Source of the DNA: Dasypus novemcinctus
Taxonomy: Eukaryota > Chordata > Mammalia > Cingulata > Dasypodidae
Assembly (NCBI RefSeq): GCF_030445035.2
Contig: NC_080680.1
Span: 111,750,228-111,814,227 of the forward strand
Direction: 5' to 3'
DNA: 64,000 nt
The translations under genes were made by a program, and so were the position numbers. Shown here piece after piece: positions 11,447 to 22,680 of the stretch (within the stretch, counting starts at the first letter, position 1; the number at the start of each line of letters is the position of its first letter). The notes under the pieces are model-generated. The model was not told the DNA's origin. It worked only from the letters and a program-made list of their open reading frames with translations, and made no database searches.

Positions 11447-11516
11447 TGCAGAGACACTCCGGCAGGAACTGGAGAGAGAGAAAATGATGAAAAGACTGTT
11501 GATGACCGAACTGTGA
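11447..11516 (+). CDS. EPB41L4B: EPB41L4B last coding exon and stop
   Basis: After the acceptor cctcttcag, a single T completes the split serine codon. Twenty-two codons and a TGA stop follow. The peptide ends LEREKMMKRLLMTEL, a charged, heptad-like helical tail that I recall as the conserved C terminus of the long EPB41L4B isoform. Reading continues in phase from the exon at 5389-5531. The tail is probably a short coiled coil; its partner is not evident from the sequence. Length and exact phase match make a chance open frame very unlikely. The gene name is inferred from the tail and from the position just upstream of FRRS1L on the same strand. Confidence 0.85.
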
Positions 11517-12350
11517 AATTCTCCGCTTGTCGCCTAGAGGATGGCATGGTGCCTTCTGTCGGTTTTCACTCTTTGGGCTTTGTGTGTGCACGCTAGCACG
11601 ACACACAGATGTGTGCTCTGTTCTCCTAGGTCTCTATGGTTGGTCAAAGCCAACTTCTGGCTGTGTTTTTTTGGAAAAGTCACTTTGTTTCTTCCGAGCA
11701 CTAGGGTTTTTTTACTACTCAATGTAGTCGAGACAGGAGTTGGTGAGTCTAGGAGAAGAAAGATGGGAAAACGGGGATTCCTTTTCAGAAGTACCTGTGT
11801 ATATGTGTTAATAACCACAGGGGCGAGTTTAGCGCGGAATCCTTTGCTAACAGTCTCAAACCCTGTGATTTTGTATGATTGAAACTTGCAACAAGCTTTG
11901 ACTGTTTGTTAACGAGTCATTTTTAATGATGGAATAACTAATTCTTTACTGCTGGTTTTTCATTTACACGGATAATTACACAGACCTTATAAAGTCCTGA
12001 ACATTCATTTTTATTCAGACATGAATAGATGAACTGAAAGAAGGTTGTATATCACCATGACTGAAAGTGTTTCAGCTTAATCTGAAAAATAATTGAGCTT
12101 GTGAATTTGGTGGATATGACATTATTCGGGAAGAATTTATCATTGAACCCCAAGTAGGAAATTACAGCTTCAATACCTAAAAATCCTTACGAGGTTAAGA
12201 TGATTCAATATCAGGAAGATTCGTTTGGGTGTTCCCTAAAGGAAAATTATTTCTAAAGTTGATTAATTTATGTCCTGGTGATAGAATCTTGAACAGAAGA
12301 AACTTTGCTGTCTTTTTTTATATAGTTTCAAGAAATGTGTTTTTAAATTT
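11517..12350 (+). other. EPB41L4B: Probable EPB41L4B 3'UTR (proximal part)
   Basis: Sequence directly after the TGA stop, with no recognised repeat up to about 12,350. I did not find a well-placed AATAAA signal, so the cleavage point is unknown and the UTR may run further. An overlapping 113-codon frame at 11541-11882 has no recognisable domain. Confidence 0.5.
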
Positions 12351-14550
12351 TTATTATGCACTTCAACAACTTTGCAGGAAAAATGGAAACCCCTAAACCA
12401 CACACTGTCCCTTGAAATTGTTCCCCAAGCTTTCTCAATGTATGTACACAGGTTTTTACATAGCGACAGCCAGTGTGTACCCTCCTTTGTCGTACTTCTC
12501 CACTTAATACATCTTTCCTCATATCAACACAGATTCTGCTCTCACCAACTGAAATGTCTTTATACTGGTATAACATGGTCAACCTCACTTCTCCCATTGT
12601 TCGATATCTGAGTTATATCCAATTTTTTCACTCTTATAAATAGTGCTGCTATGAATGTCTTTGTAAAAAAAAATTCCTCCTCCTTTTGGATTATTCCCTG
12701 GGAATATCTCCAAAGAAGGATTACAAGATCAAAGAGCATGAAGTATTTTATAGCTCTTGTTTCATATTGCCAGATCGCTTTCCAGAAAGATCCAATTTCT
12801 GGGTTGGAAGGACCTTAGAGGTCACCCACTTCAACCCTCTCCCCCCTCTGAATGCTTGAATCGCCTCGACAATTTATGATGTCACCAGCAATGTATACGC
12901 ATTTGTATTTACCAATAGCTCTGCCAGTATTGTTTTTGCCATTTTAATTTATTTTCACTAGTTTAATAAGTGTGTACAGTTGATCTTGAAAGGTTGTTTT
13001 ATCTCATTAATTGCTAGCAAGGCTGAGCACTTTTCCTGTGATGATTTACTAGATGTATTTCCTTGTGTGTTAAAATGTCCATCCATTTCTTATGACCACT
13101 TAAGTGGAATAGATCTTGTACATTTGTATCAGAACTGAATTTTTATTTTGCATTGTATAGTTTGCTCTCCTGTCCTTATCCTTAAAACTGAATGGTGCCA
13201 ATAATTTGATACTAATGATTATAAAAAAAAATAATGCCTCATTTACTAGCATTGTTGTCAAATGAGGTACAAATAATCAAATAACTGAGGATTAACCCTG
13301 CAAGTGCTGAATCTTTAAACTTTTAATATTTTTTGAGGGGACTCTTTCTAAAATGTATTATGCACTTCCCTGCCTTAGTAAACAGAGTATACTGGAGAGT
13401 ATTTAACCTTTTCTTAATGAGTCACGGTCATCATTATAAACATCGGCCCCTCTTGTACCTTGATGTGGTACAGTGATGTCACCTGGAACATCTTAATGTG
13501 TAGGCTTGGCTTTGCCTTTCAGATGCTTATACTATTCTCATTGATGGTTTTTTTTTGTTTGTTTTTTGTTTTTTAACTACTGTCTGGTCCATTGGTGATG
13601 CCAACTGGAGAAATTGTAGTGGTTGGGGCCTTTCATCCCACACTATATGACCCTCTCCACGCCCAACTGTTTTTTAAAACACCTTCAGCTGTTCTTTATC
13701 TCGTACACACAATACAAAAATGTGTTCCTGTACAACATGGGGAGATTCTGTGTCTGGGGTTGTCACCTCTTGCCAATCCCTCCTCGTCTTCGTACCTGTT
13801 CCCTGAGGCTCCTGCTCTTCACTGCCTGCTCTCTGATGGAATCCTCCAGGACAAAACTGAAGGTGTCTTGGGGAAGCCAGGAAACCAAGCATTACACACG
13901 TATTGGTTTGCTTTGCTTCCCAGGAAGGCTGCATGGGCTTTTTGGCCGCTGTTTTCCAGGAGGCTGTGTGCCTCCTGCTTATTTCCCACTTCCCCTAGGT
14001 TCACCTAAGTTTCAGAAGGTTGACGTCACTGGAAGTCTGATCACCTAGTCAGCTGTTACTGTAAATGCAAAGCCAGTACCATTGGCAGCTCAACTCTAAC
14101 CAGTAAAATCGAGAGGATTCCACTGTCTCAGCAGTTGTCCTGGTTATTTGCCTACTTCTTTGTATGATGGGTGCTTGACACTGTAACCTGAGGAGATGAA
14201 ATGGGGTCACTGGGTTGATAGCGACTGAAACGAATTGGTACAATCATCACTTGGCCTATTTTATATACTTAAAACTAGAAACAATAACATATACCGTATG
14301 TCAAAGGAGAAAGAAATCAGCTTTTGGATATAATCATTCCAGAGCAAGGATTCCAAACAGTGGGCCACAGCTTCCTGGTGGGACTGGGGAGTGACTGCAG
14401 GGGGTCTGGGAATCCCACGGTCCACAGGATTTAAGGATTGTAAACTAGTATAAGAGGTCCCTATGTTTGGAAAGTTTGTAAACTTTTCAGTTTTCCGTTT
14501 TCTAGGTCCTAGAGCATTCAGAAGATGCCACCTGGACGCATCAGGATTTT
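12351..14550. other. EPB41L4B-FRRS1L intergenic DNA, no gene recognised
   Basis: A diverged reverse-strand L1-like block is recognisable at about 12,560-13,110 (ctatgaatgtctttgtaaa, ttacaagatcaaagagcat). Two overlapping frames of about 140 codons lie at 13592-14048, but they have no domain, signal or splice support. The remaining sequence is unassigned. Confidence 0.5.
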
Positions 14551-14552
14551 AT

Positions 14553-14948
14553 TTTATTTTATTTTATTTTATTTTATTTTTTAAAGATTTATTTTTATTT
14601 ATTTAACTCCCCTCCCCTCCCCCGGTTGTCTGTTCTCTGTGTCCATTTGCTGCGTCTTGTTTCTTTGTCCGCTTCTGTTGTCGTCAGTGGCACGGGAAGT
14701 GTGGGCGGCGCCATTCCTGGGCAGGCTGCTCCCTCCTTCGCGGTGGCTGGCTCTCCTTATGGGCGCACTCCTTGCGCGTGGGGTTCCCCTACGCGGGGGA
14801 CACCCCTGTGTGGCAGGGCACTCCTTGCGCGCATCAGCACTGCGCATGGGCCAGCTCCACACGGGTCAAGGAGGCCCGGGGCTTGAACCGCGGACCTCCC
14901 ATGTGGTAGACAGACGCCTTAACCACTGGGCCAAAGTCCGTTTCCTTC
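14553..14948 (-). mobile_element. DAS-type SINE, reverse orientation
   Basis: Minus-strand copy with the tail expanded into a (TTTTA)n run at about 14548-14581. The 16-bp target duplication cgcatcaggattttat lies at 14537-14552 and 14949-14964, both copies intact, suggesting a relatively young insertion. Confidence 0.92.
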
Positions 14949-15029
14949 CGCATCAGGATTTTATATCCCCAAAATAGCACAGGGATTTTCTGGTTTTACC
15001 TTTATTTTTCTTTACCATCTCCAAGATAG

Positions 15030-15640
15030 CAGCTTTAAAATTTTTTTAAACTAAGGTAAAAGTTGCCATTTTAAACATATTAAAATGTACAATTCAGTGT
15101 TTTTTAGCATATTCACAATGTTGTGTAACAATCACCACTATCTAATTCCAGGACACTTTTATCACCCCCTCCTCCCCCACAAAAAAAATACATGTTAGCA
15201 GTGACTCCAGCTCTTCCCTCCATCCCTTGGCAACCACTAATCTACTTTCTGTCTCTGTGGGTTTACCTATTCTGGGCATTTCACATTAATGGAATCATAT
15301 AATATGTGACCCTTTGTGTCTGGCTTCTTTCATTTACCAAATGTTCCAGGGTTCATCCATGTTGTAGCATGTGTCAGATCTTCATCTGTTTTTATGGCTG
15401 AGTAATATTCCATTGGATGAATATACCACTTTTTAATTAAAAAGAGTTTTTTTTTATCCTTTCATCTGTTGATAGACATTTGGGTTGTTTCCCACTTTTT
15501 GGCTGTAATGAATAATGCTGCCCTGAACATTCATATACATGTTTTGGGGTGAGCATATGTTTTCGTTTCTCTTGAATAGAGACCTAGGAGTGGCAGTAGT
15601 GGGTCATATGGCAATTCTATGTTTAACTTGTTGAGAAGCT
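15030..15640 (-). mobile_element. L1 3' region, reverse orientation
   Basis: Reverse-strand L1 phrases: ttaaaatgtacaattcagtg, caatgttgtgtaacaatcacc, caaccactaatctactttctg, ttccattggatgaatatacc and tcatctgttgatagacatttg. Degenerate. Confidence 0.75.
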
Positions 15641-17800
15641 GTTAAGATCGCAGCTTTTATTTAAGAAATCTAAAGTGAAAAATCCCATCTACCTAGCAGT
15701 TAACAGCATGGGCTAAATCTGTTACTGATAAGATGCTGAGATGCAGCATTGATTTGGGGAGTTTTTATAATGGGAAGAAGGTATTTAAGAGAAATTACTT
15801 TGAAGAGAAAATAAAGATGTCATCTTTCCTTTAAAAATGAAGATGAGATTAAACGCTGGTTCATTTCCAAGTTTACTTGTTTGAGTCGCTGACTCTTGTT
15901 CAGCCAATGATCTCAGAAGGTTAAAGGAAAGTGTTTCCCCAGAAAATGTGCACAAAAGAGGAAAGCACCTTATTTTCTGGCCACTCAGTGGACTCAAATT
16001 GGTGGCGAGCAGAGGGTCCCTGCAAAACCTAGGATGTAACCATGGGGAACATGTGCTGGAGGTGAGAACAGGTCTCCATTCTGGTCTTTCCAGGGCTTAC
16101 ATCTTGCAAGAAAATAAGAAGAAATAGAAAACCCCAAAGGCAATTTAACCAAATGCGAGAGAACCTCACATCATGGAAGCACAGTCTGCAGGGAATGGGA
16201 GCCTGATTAGGTTCTAATGTGTATTTAAGGTGTCAGAAGTTCCTTGCAGGATACCCTGGAGAGGCATCCAGTGTTTGAGTGACCCATGAAAGCTATGGTC
16301 TTCTCCCTAGAAAAATGCATACATCACAACATTATTCCAGTACTTTCAGAGGGTCCTCCTGCCTCCCCTGAAGGCTGTCTGTGGCCCTCTAGGAGTCCAT
16401 GGGCTCCAGGTCCTTGATCATGTAAACCCATAGATTACCTGCAAGCCCATTTTAGGCTGTGGTTGCAAATCCACCCCTAACACTGTCCCCCCTCCACGCC
16501 CTCCCCCAAGAAGTCCACACTGTTTTATCAGACCAATTAGTAGGGAGAAGAACAGCCTGGTTTTCATTTGCCTTCTCTCTGGCACCACTACTACTTAATT
16601 GTTAATTGTAGTAATTGAAATGAAAGGAAGGAAAAAGAAAGTAATAAATGACAGCTTGGATTCCCACAGTAGAGAATCAACACTAAAATGAGAAGTCTGA
16701 TGCTTGCTTTCTTTTTCTTTTCTCACTAAATGCCGGTCCATTTAAAAATGACCACAGCCTCCCGAGTGAACAGGAAGAAAAGAAAAAACGAATTTCAATT
16801 TTTAGGGACGGTTCCCCCCCACCCTTCTGCTGCCCAAAGATTACACTCTAAAAGATTTCAAATAGATTTGTTTTTGTATTTTAGAATTTCGTGCATCAGA
16901 AAAGGATGCAGAATTATGCTTTTTGGGGAAGGAGTTTCTTTGTTTTGATTTTTAAAATAATTGTAGTCCATCTTTTTTTCAAGCAATAAATCTGATCTAT
17001 CTCTTGTAACAACTGGTACATTATAGGATCTAGTGAACAAGGTTTTCATGAATTACACCTCATCAGGATAAACATGTTTAAACTACAGTTGGACACCCAA
17101 GCCGACACCCAAGAGCAACACCTGAGCTCGGATCGCCCAGCACTTCTCCCTATTTCAACAGCAGCACTCCTGTTTCCCACACATCCAGGGCACAATGGTT
17201 GAGGTCACTAATTTCTTTTGGAATACTAGTGTTTACTAGTCTTATGCATAACCAATCATGTCGATAATTGCATTGAATCCTATTGATCCTTACCTCTATC
17301 ATCTTACCTAGTTTTCACTGTCACCATGAAGGTCACTGATCAAATTGATCAAAGGCAAGTTTGACTTCTGGGACTGCATTTGGAACTTCTATACTTTTCT
17401 GCCTCCACAATTATTCTCTATCTGCAATGAAATAAAAGCAAAATAATAAGAGGAATATAAAATGCAGGAAAAGTGCTGGCTCTGCAATACCAGCACTGAA
17501 GGAATTGTGCCCATGTCCCTAAGGGAAAGCAGTTTAGCAGTTTGGACTTGTTATCACCCAAACCACTCTCCTCGAAAGAGAACCCCAGGATGTACCATTT
17601 AAGTGAATACATGGATGGCTGGGCCCACAATGGAAAGTGAATTACAAGCTGCAGGAATGGACTTGGGCAAGTCTAGGATTCAGCGTGGGTCTACCAAGGT
17701 CTGTGTGTGTTTGCTGCGGGCAACAGCAAACCAGTCTCCCAGTTTGGAAAGGGCAGGTCATGCTCAGGCTCCAGCAACCGGATGCTGATGATTACGCCCC
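15641..17800. other. Intergenic DNA upstream of FRRS1L, no gene recognised
   Basis: No exon, RNA gene or clear repeat was recognised. Several AATAAA hexamers (about 16644, 16985, 17427) lie here; none can be tied to EPB41L4B from sequence alone. Unannotated enhancers of FRRS1L could lie here, but nothing in the sequence proves one. Confidence 0.4.
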
Positions 17801-18299
17801 AAGAGTCCGGAGAGCCAGCTAGTGAATCCAGTCCAGAGAGTTCGGTGCTGGTCTCCCTCTGGCTCAAAGCACTTCCGTTTTCCTAGCTCTCTAGCGGCGA
17901 TCTTGCTATTTCAACTGCTTTTTGTGCTGATCCCAGTAAATAAGGGGCACAGTCAGTGCTTTACATAGACTGAAAGGTGTTGGAACAAGGCAGCATTTCT
18001 GACAAGACCTGTTCGGAGGATGTATCCAGAATAATCCCTACAAAATAGCGCTGCTTACACGGGAGCGTGCACGCGGATCTCCTGCTGAAAGGCAGATCCC
18101 GCAGCAGGGGTGCGGGGTGGGGCCTGGGAGGCCGCTTTGCAGGCCAGCGCCGGGTGACGCCGCAGCGCCGTCCGCGGACCACGCGCTGAGGGGCCTTTGC
18201 GTCTGGGGGACGCGTAGAGGGGGAGGTGAGGGGGGCAGGGCGGAGGGAGGGACCGGCAGGAAGGGCGAGGGCAGGGAGGCGGCGGGGAGGCTGCGGGCG

Positions 18300-18348
18300 G
18301 GGGCGCGCGCGCGGGCGCGGGCGGGGGCGCGGGCGGGGGCGCGGGCGG

Positions 18349-18420
<72 letters not shown>
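18300..18420 (+). repeat. GGGCGC hexanucleotide tract in the FRRS1L 5' region
   Basis: Eleven perfect GGGCGC units run from 18349 to 18414, preceded by interrupted units (GGGCGG, GGGGGCGC) back to about 18300 and followed by GGGCGG. Runs of three to five G at short spacing could form a G-quadruplex, and alternating CG could form Z-DNA. It ends about 135 bp before the start codon, so it is in the promoter or 5'UTR. Long open frames on both strands across it are a by-product of the GC-rich repeat. Confidence 0.95.
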
Positions 18421-18422
<2 letters not shown>

Positions 18423-18555
18423 GGCGGCGGCTCCGCGGCTGCGCGGGCTGCGGGCCCGGCGAGTGCGTGCGGCGGCGGCGGCGCAGTCCCGGCCCCGCGC
18501 CCGCGGCGCCCCCGCTGCGGCCCGAGCGGCCTGGCTGCGGGATCGGTGCGCGGCG

Positions 18556-18793
18556 ATGGCGCGGCCGGCCCGGCGGAGCCCGGGGGCCTGGGCGTCGCTG
18601 CTGCTGCTGCTGCTGGCCGGGCCCGCCGCCTGCGCCGCCAGCCCCGCGGACGACGGCGCGGGCCCGGGGGGCCGGGGACCCCGGGGCCGCGCGCGGGGGG
18701 ACGCGGGCGCCGACGAGGCGGCGCCGCGCCACGACTCCTCCTACGGCACCTTCGCCGGCGAGTTCTACGACCTGCGCTACCTGTCGGAGGAGG
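18556..18793 (+). CDS. FRRS1L: FRRS1L coding exon 1 (signal peptide and N terminus)
   Basis: FRRS1L is an ER-resident, brain-enriched protein that helps assemble AMPA-type glutamate receptors before they leave the ER; loss in humans causes a developmental epileptic encephalopathy. The start [14 protein letters not shown] is followed by a leucine-rich signal core encoded by CTG repeats (about residues 13-20) and a likely cleavage after CAA (about residue 28). An acidic, glycine-rich linker follows, then [17 protein letters not shown]. The donor is ggtgagg; the exon leaves one base (G) of codon 80. The frame stays open upstream to 18226, but the signal peptide and good Kozak context (gcgATGg) favour this ATG. 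The five exons join to 293 codons, the length I recall for the human protein. Confidence 0.97.
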
Positions 18794-19043
18794 GTGAGGC
18801 CGAGGGAGGGGAAGGGCCTGCGGGACGGGCGGACCGGCTGGGGGCCCACAGGGGCCTCGGGGGCGCGGGCGGGGGCAGCTGCGGGGTCCCCGAGGCCAGG
18901 ATGGGGAGCGCACTGCTGAGACTGCAGCTGCCCGGAAGGAAAGGCCTGAACCGCTGGCAGCGCCCCCCACCAACCCCCCATTTTACAGATGGGGATGCTG
19001 AGGCCGGGAGAGGGAGGTGGTCACCCAGGTCCTGCATGGCTTC

Positions 19044-19060
19044 GGACAGGTGGTGCTGAG
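19044..19060. promoter_or_regulatory. Possible REST/RE1 half-site pair (unusual arrangement)
   Basis: The sequence ggacagg tggtgctgag contains both RE1 half-site cores (GGACAG and the reverse complement of CTCAGCACCA), but one half is inverted relative to the canonical RE1. FRRS1L is a neuronal gene, the usual kind of REST target, and this lies 250 bp inside intron 1. Weak on sequence alone. Confidence 0.25.
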
Positions 19061-22000
19061 TCTGCACTTCCCCTGTTACAAGCATCTGACCCCCACCCCC
19101 CGGGCCGGGGGCGTGGGAGGGGGATAATAGGGTAGGGGGCTGCCATCCTGCCTGGGATGTATGGAACCAAGGCCCTCGTATGATGTGGAACTTGCACCTC
19201 GGGCCTGGCTGATGTCCAGGTCGACTGCACACAGGCCAGAGTGTCCTTGGGTCCAGCTGGTGGGAAGCAGAAACCCCAGATCCTCCCCCCCAGCTTAAAG
19301 ACACGTTGTCTGAGCCCCTTATTGTTTATACTGACCTAAATTGCAGAGACCAACCCCTAACCTCTTCCTAGTTCTTTTCCTGCTCACTGCCTCCAGCATC
19401 AGAGCTGGGTCGCCTCTCCCTCCCCATTCCCATCCTCCTCCTTTTCTGTCACCAGGCATGCTATGGTCCCCTGGTGTGAGCCACCATTCTTGGGGCCTGC
19501 TGGATTGAGAGACTGGGGTTTTGTCAGCCACAGGCCTCCCTGCAGGGCTGCTTCAGTGAGCATAAAAGCCAGACTGATTCTGTTCAAAAGGAAGGAAAAC
19601 TGGCTTCTTGTTTCTGCAACTTTGAAAAGTAGTGATTTTCCTTTTTTTTCCGGCTAAGGAGGATATCCATTAATCAAGTTAGGATTTGAAATGTGTGTCC
19701 CAGCAACAAAGTGATGCTGGGTATATCTGTCAGTGAGGATTGGGTTCAGCTACATACAACAAACAAACATTAATGGATTAAATAAGATAGCAGTTTATTT
19801 CTCATATAAAGACATCTAGAAGACTGTATAGAACTGATATGGAGATTCCATGGTTATCATGGACCTTGGATCCTGCTATTCTCCTTTCTCACAATTGTTA
19901 GCAAGAAACTTCATGGTTCAAGATGGCTGCTTGAGCTCCAGCCATTATATCCACATTCCAGGCAGTGGGAAAAAGAAAGCAGAAAGGTGGTCACTGATTA
20001 CAAGGAAATTATTCAGAAGTACCCTATAACAATTCTACTTATATTTCATTTGCCAAAACTGAGTCATGTGATCACACCTTTAAATAGATGTAAAGGAGAC
20101 TGGAAATATAGCCTTTTAGCTGGGAATATCCCCAGTTTAAAAATTGGAATTATTGTATTAAGGAAATGGGGAGAATGGTATTGGGAAGTTTATTAGCTGC
20201 GAAGAGGCTTAACTACAGAAAGAAAGACCCCAACATATAGTGGCTTAAATAAAACACTTTCAGACTCTGGCTGGTCTGAGCTAGTGGGGCAACTCCACAA
20301 GGTCATTCAGGGACCCAGGTTCCTTCCATCTCATTTCTCCGCATCCTCTAAGGCTTTGTTCTTATCTGCGTGGTGGGTGGAAACTGGTTTGCTGGCATGC
20401 TTTTGTTCCAGCTTGAGAGGAAGGGAAGGAGAGGATGTTCAAGACAAGCAATTCCCTTTTAGGCTAAATGCAGAGATCACTGCTGCTCCCACTCCATTGT
20501 CAAAATGTGATTTCATAACTTAGCTGCCAGGGAGGTTGGAAGTGTCATTTTCCTGCTGACTTGCCATGTGGCCAGGGAGAAGTTGAGAATAGGGACGAAG
20601 TGGGAGGTACAGGGGAGACAATAAGCCGAAGCAGACTCTGTCGTTCTGGGAAAGAACGGATATTCTAAAGCCCATCTGTTTGGGACAGCATCAGCTACAT
20701 ATTTATCCTGTGCGCATTCAGCACAGCACGCTGCCAGGAGTCTTACGCGTGCCACGTGCGAGCTTATCTTTTGACTGGGTACATATACCTGAGGGTTGAA
20801 GAAAAAGGTCAGAGTCTCTGGATCAGTTTGTAGAAACAGAGAGGAAGAAGAACTAATTATATAGCTGCAGCCATTGAGCCATATAGCTGTAGCATTGAGC
20901 TGGGAAGAATGAAAGATGTAGGTGAAACAGAAGAGGAAGGGCATTTCAGCTGAAGTGACCTCACAGAGGCTGCAGGGTGCAGTGTTTGCACAACAGTTCC
21001 CTGATTTGCGTGCTTTCCCTTCCTACCCTTCCTGCACATACAACTAGTTTAACCTTCCTGAAGCTCACCTCTAGCCCTGTTGCATTGCACCCCAAAATAT
21101 GAGATGATTCCAGCCTGCCTTGAGGATGAAGCCTCAACTCTTTATCTGGAATTTTCTCTTTGTTCCATCTTTGTTTTGCAACCATCTCTCACTCAGCTCC
21201 TGCAGCCACCGTGAACTTTCACTGCCCATTCTACTCCCGATCTTCTCTCTGGTGATTTCGCTTCCTCTTCAGATACATGTCCTGCTGCCCAGATGCCGGT
21301 GGGAAGGTCGGGGGAGTGGGCCTCTCGGGGTCCACAGCTCTGCTAGATTAACCTGGGCCTGGGCTTTAGTCCTGAGCTTCCTGAATCCTTAGACATAATC
21401 AGTGATGCTGCCCTAAAAGGGGACTGAGAAAGGATGCCAGGGAGGGAGGAGCAGGCCCAGGAGAAACGGGTGTCCCAGAAGGCAAAGGAAGACAGGGTGT
21501 CAGGAAGCAGTGTTCCATACCAAGGTTAGGCCCGCCAGCAAGGAGACTCAAGATAGTTGATGGATTTGGGAACTGGGAGGCCCCAGGATGAGTTCAGGGG
21601 AGCAGGAAGCAGGAAGCCTAATTAGTTCTGGAGGGGGTGGCACGTGGAGAGAGAGAAATAGTGCCTTCAAAATGATTCCCTCTCTCCATCCCAGTGGGGT
21701 TGTCCTTTTCTAATGATTGGGCTCCTTGTTTCCTCCATGCAGGGTGTATGCTGCTCAGTGTCAAAGTAGCTGAGACACTGAATCGTTAATGAAAAGGTGG
21801 CCTGGCACTATGAAATCAGAAAAAGGGAATTAGAATAACGTGCCTGACCCTTTTTGCTCTCTATCGTCAGGAGTTTGGGTAGGGTTTTGGTGCTTAAATC
21901 CTACCACACAAGACTTTTTCCTTTGAGGTTCTCAATCTGGAATCTATATGCAGAACAACAGTAGTGTGTGAAGTAGATTATAACTTGGTCATGGGCAAAT

Positions 22001-22519
22001 ACCCTATTCTGAGAATTGTTTGGGAAACAAACCACTTACTTGGATATGGGGTTGGGGCTAAGTCCCAAGTGAAGCCTTCTGCTCCCTTCTCCCTGCTGCT
22101 ATGATGGCCAGCTCCAAGGGGGAGACCCTGAGCCTTAGGAGGTCTGGAACCGTAGAAGCTGGAACTGGTTTGCCCTTGGAGCTGCAGCCTGCCTAGGAAA
22201 GAAAAAAGGAGCAGGTTCATAGTTGCTTATCTTTAATGCAGAGCAATCTGACCACTTGTGAAACGTGGTCCAGCCAATGAGTTTCTGATCACAATTCTTC
22301 ATTTCTTGGGGAAGAACTAGAAAGGGAGTGGGGAGAAAGAAGCATGGGAGAAAGGGCAGAAGTCCCTTCATCTGCCCACTCCCCCCTACATCCTTCCTGC
22401 ATGTGGCATGTGGGTATATAACTCACCCCCTACTAATCTGGGAATTCTTTCAAGGTAATAATCTACATCTAATTTATCTTTTTATGCTTCATGAATCTAG
22501 CCCCATAAGAACAATAACA

Positions 22520-22680
22520 GGAGCTAAATTTTAATCAGGAGTTACTACGTGAAAGACAGTGTTCTAAGTACTTAAACCAAATTAAATCCTTACAACAGCC
22601 CTGTGAGTTAGGTACGACTATTATCTCTTCCTAGAGATGAGGATACTAACCCCAGAACATTTAAATGTCTTAGCTAATGT
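22520..22680 (+). repeat. MIR element fragment
   Basis: Contains agtgttctaagtacttaaacc, aaatccttacaacagccc and agagatgaggatactaacc, a diverged + strand MIR. Confidence 0.6.

Larger units (their letters stand above)
18050..18900 (+). promoter_or_regulatory. FRRS1L: FRRS1L CpG-island promoter and 5' region
   Basis: Extremely GC- and CpG-rich DNA surrounds the FRRS1L start codon, in contrast to the AT-leaning flanks. No TATA box is visible; a TATA-less, broad-start promoter is expected. It contains GC-box-like GGGGCGGGG-type motifs and the GGGCGC tract at 18300-18420. The exact transcription start cannot be set from sequence. Confidence 0.85.

Noticed and set aside
13592-14048. Two overlapping frames of about 140 codons
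   Set aside because: They overlap in different frames, have no recognisable domain, and sit in intergenic DNA with no promoter or splice signals.
18038-18981. Two open frames of more than 300 codons on the minus strand across the FRRS1L promoter
   Set aside because: They overlap the GC-rich hexamer tract, consist of Pro/Ala/Arg repeats, and run antisense to a well-supported exon. GC-rich DNA lacks stops in many frames.
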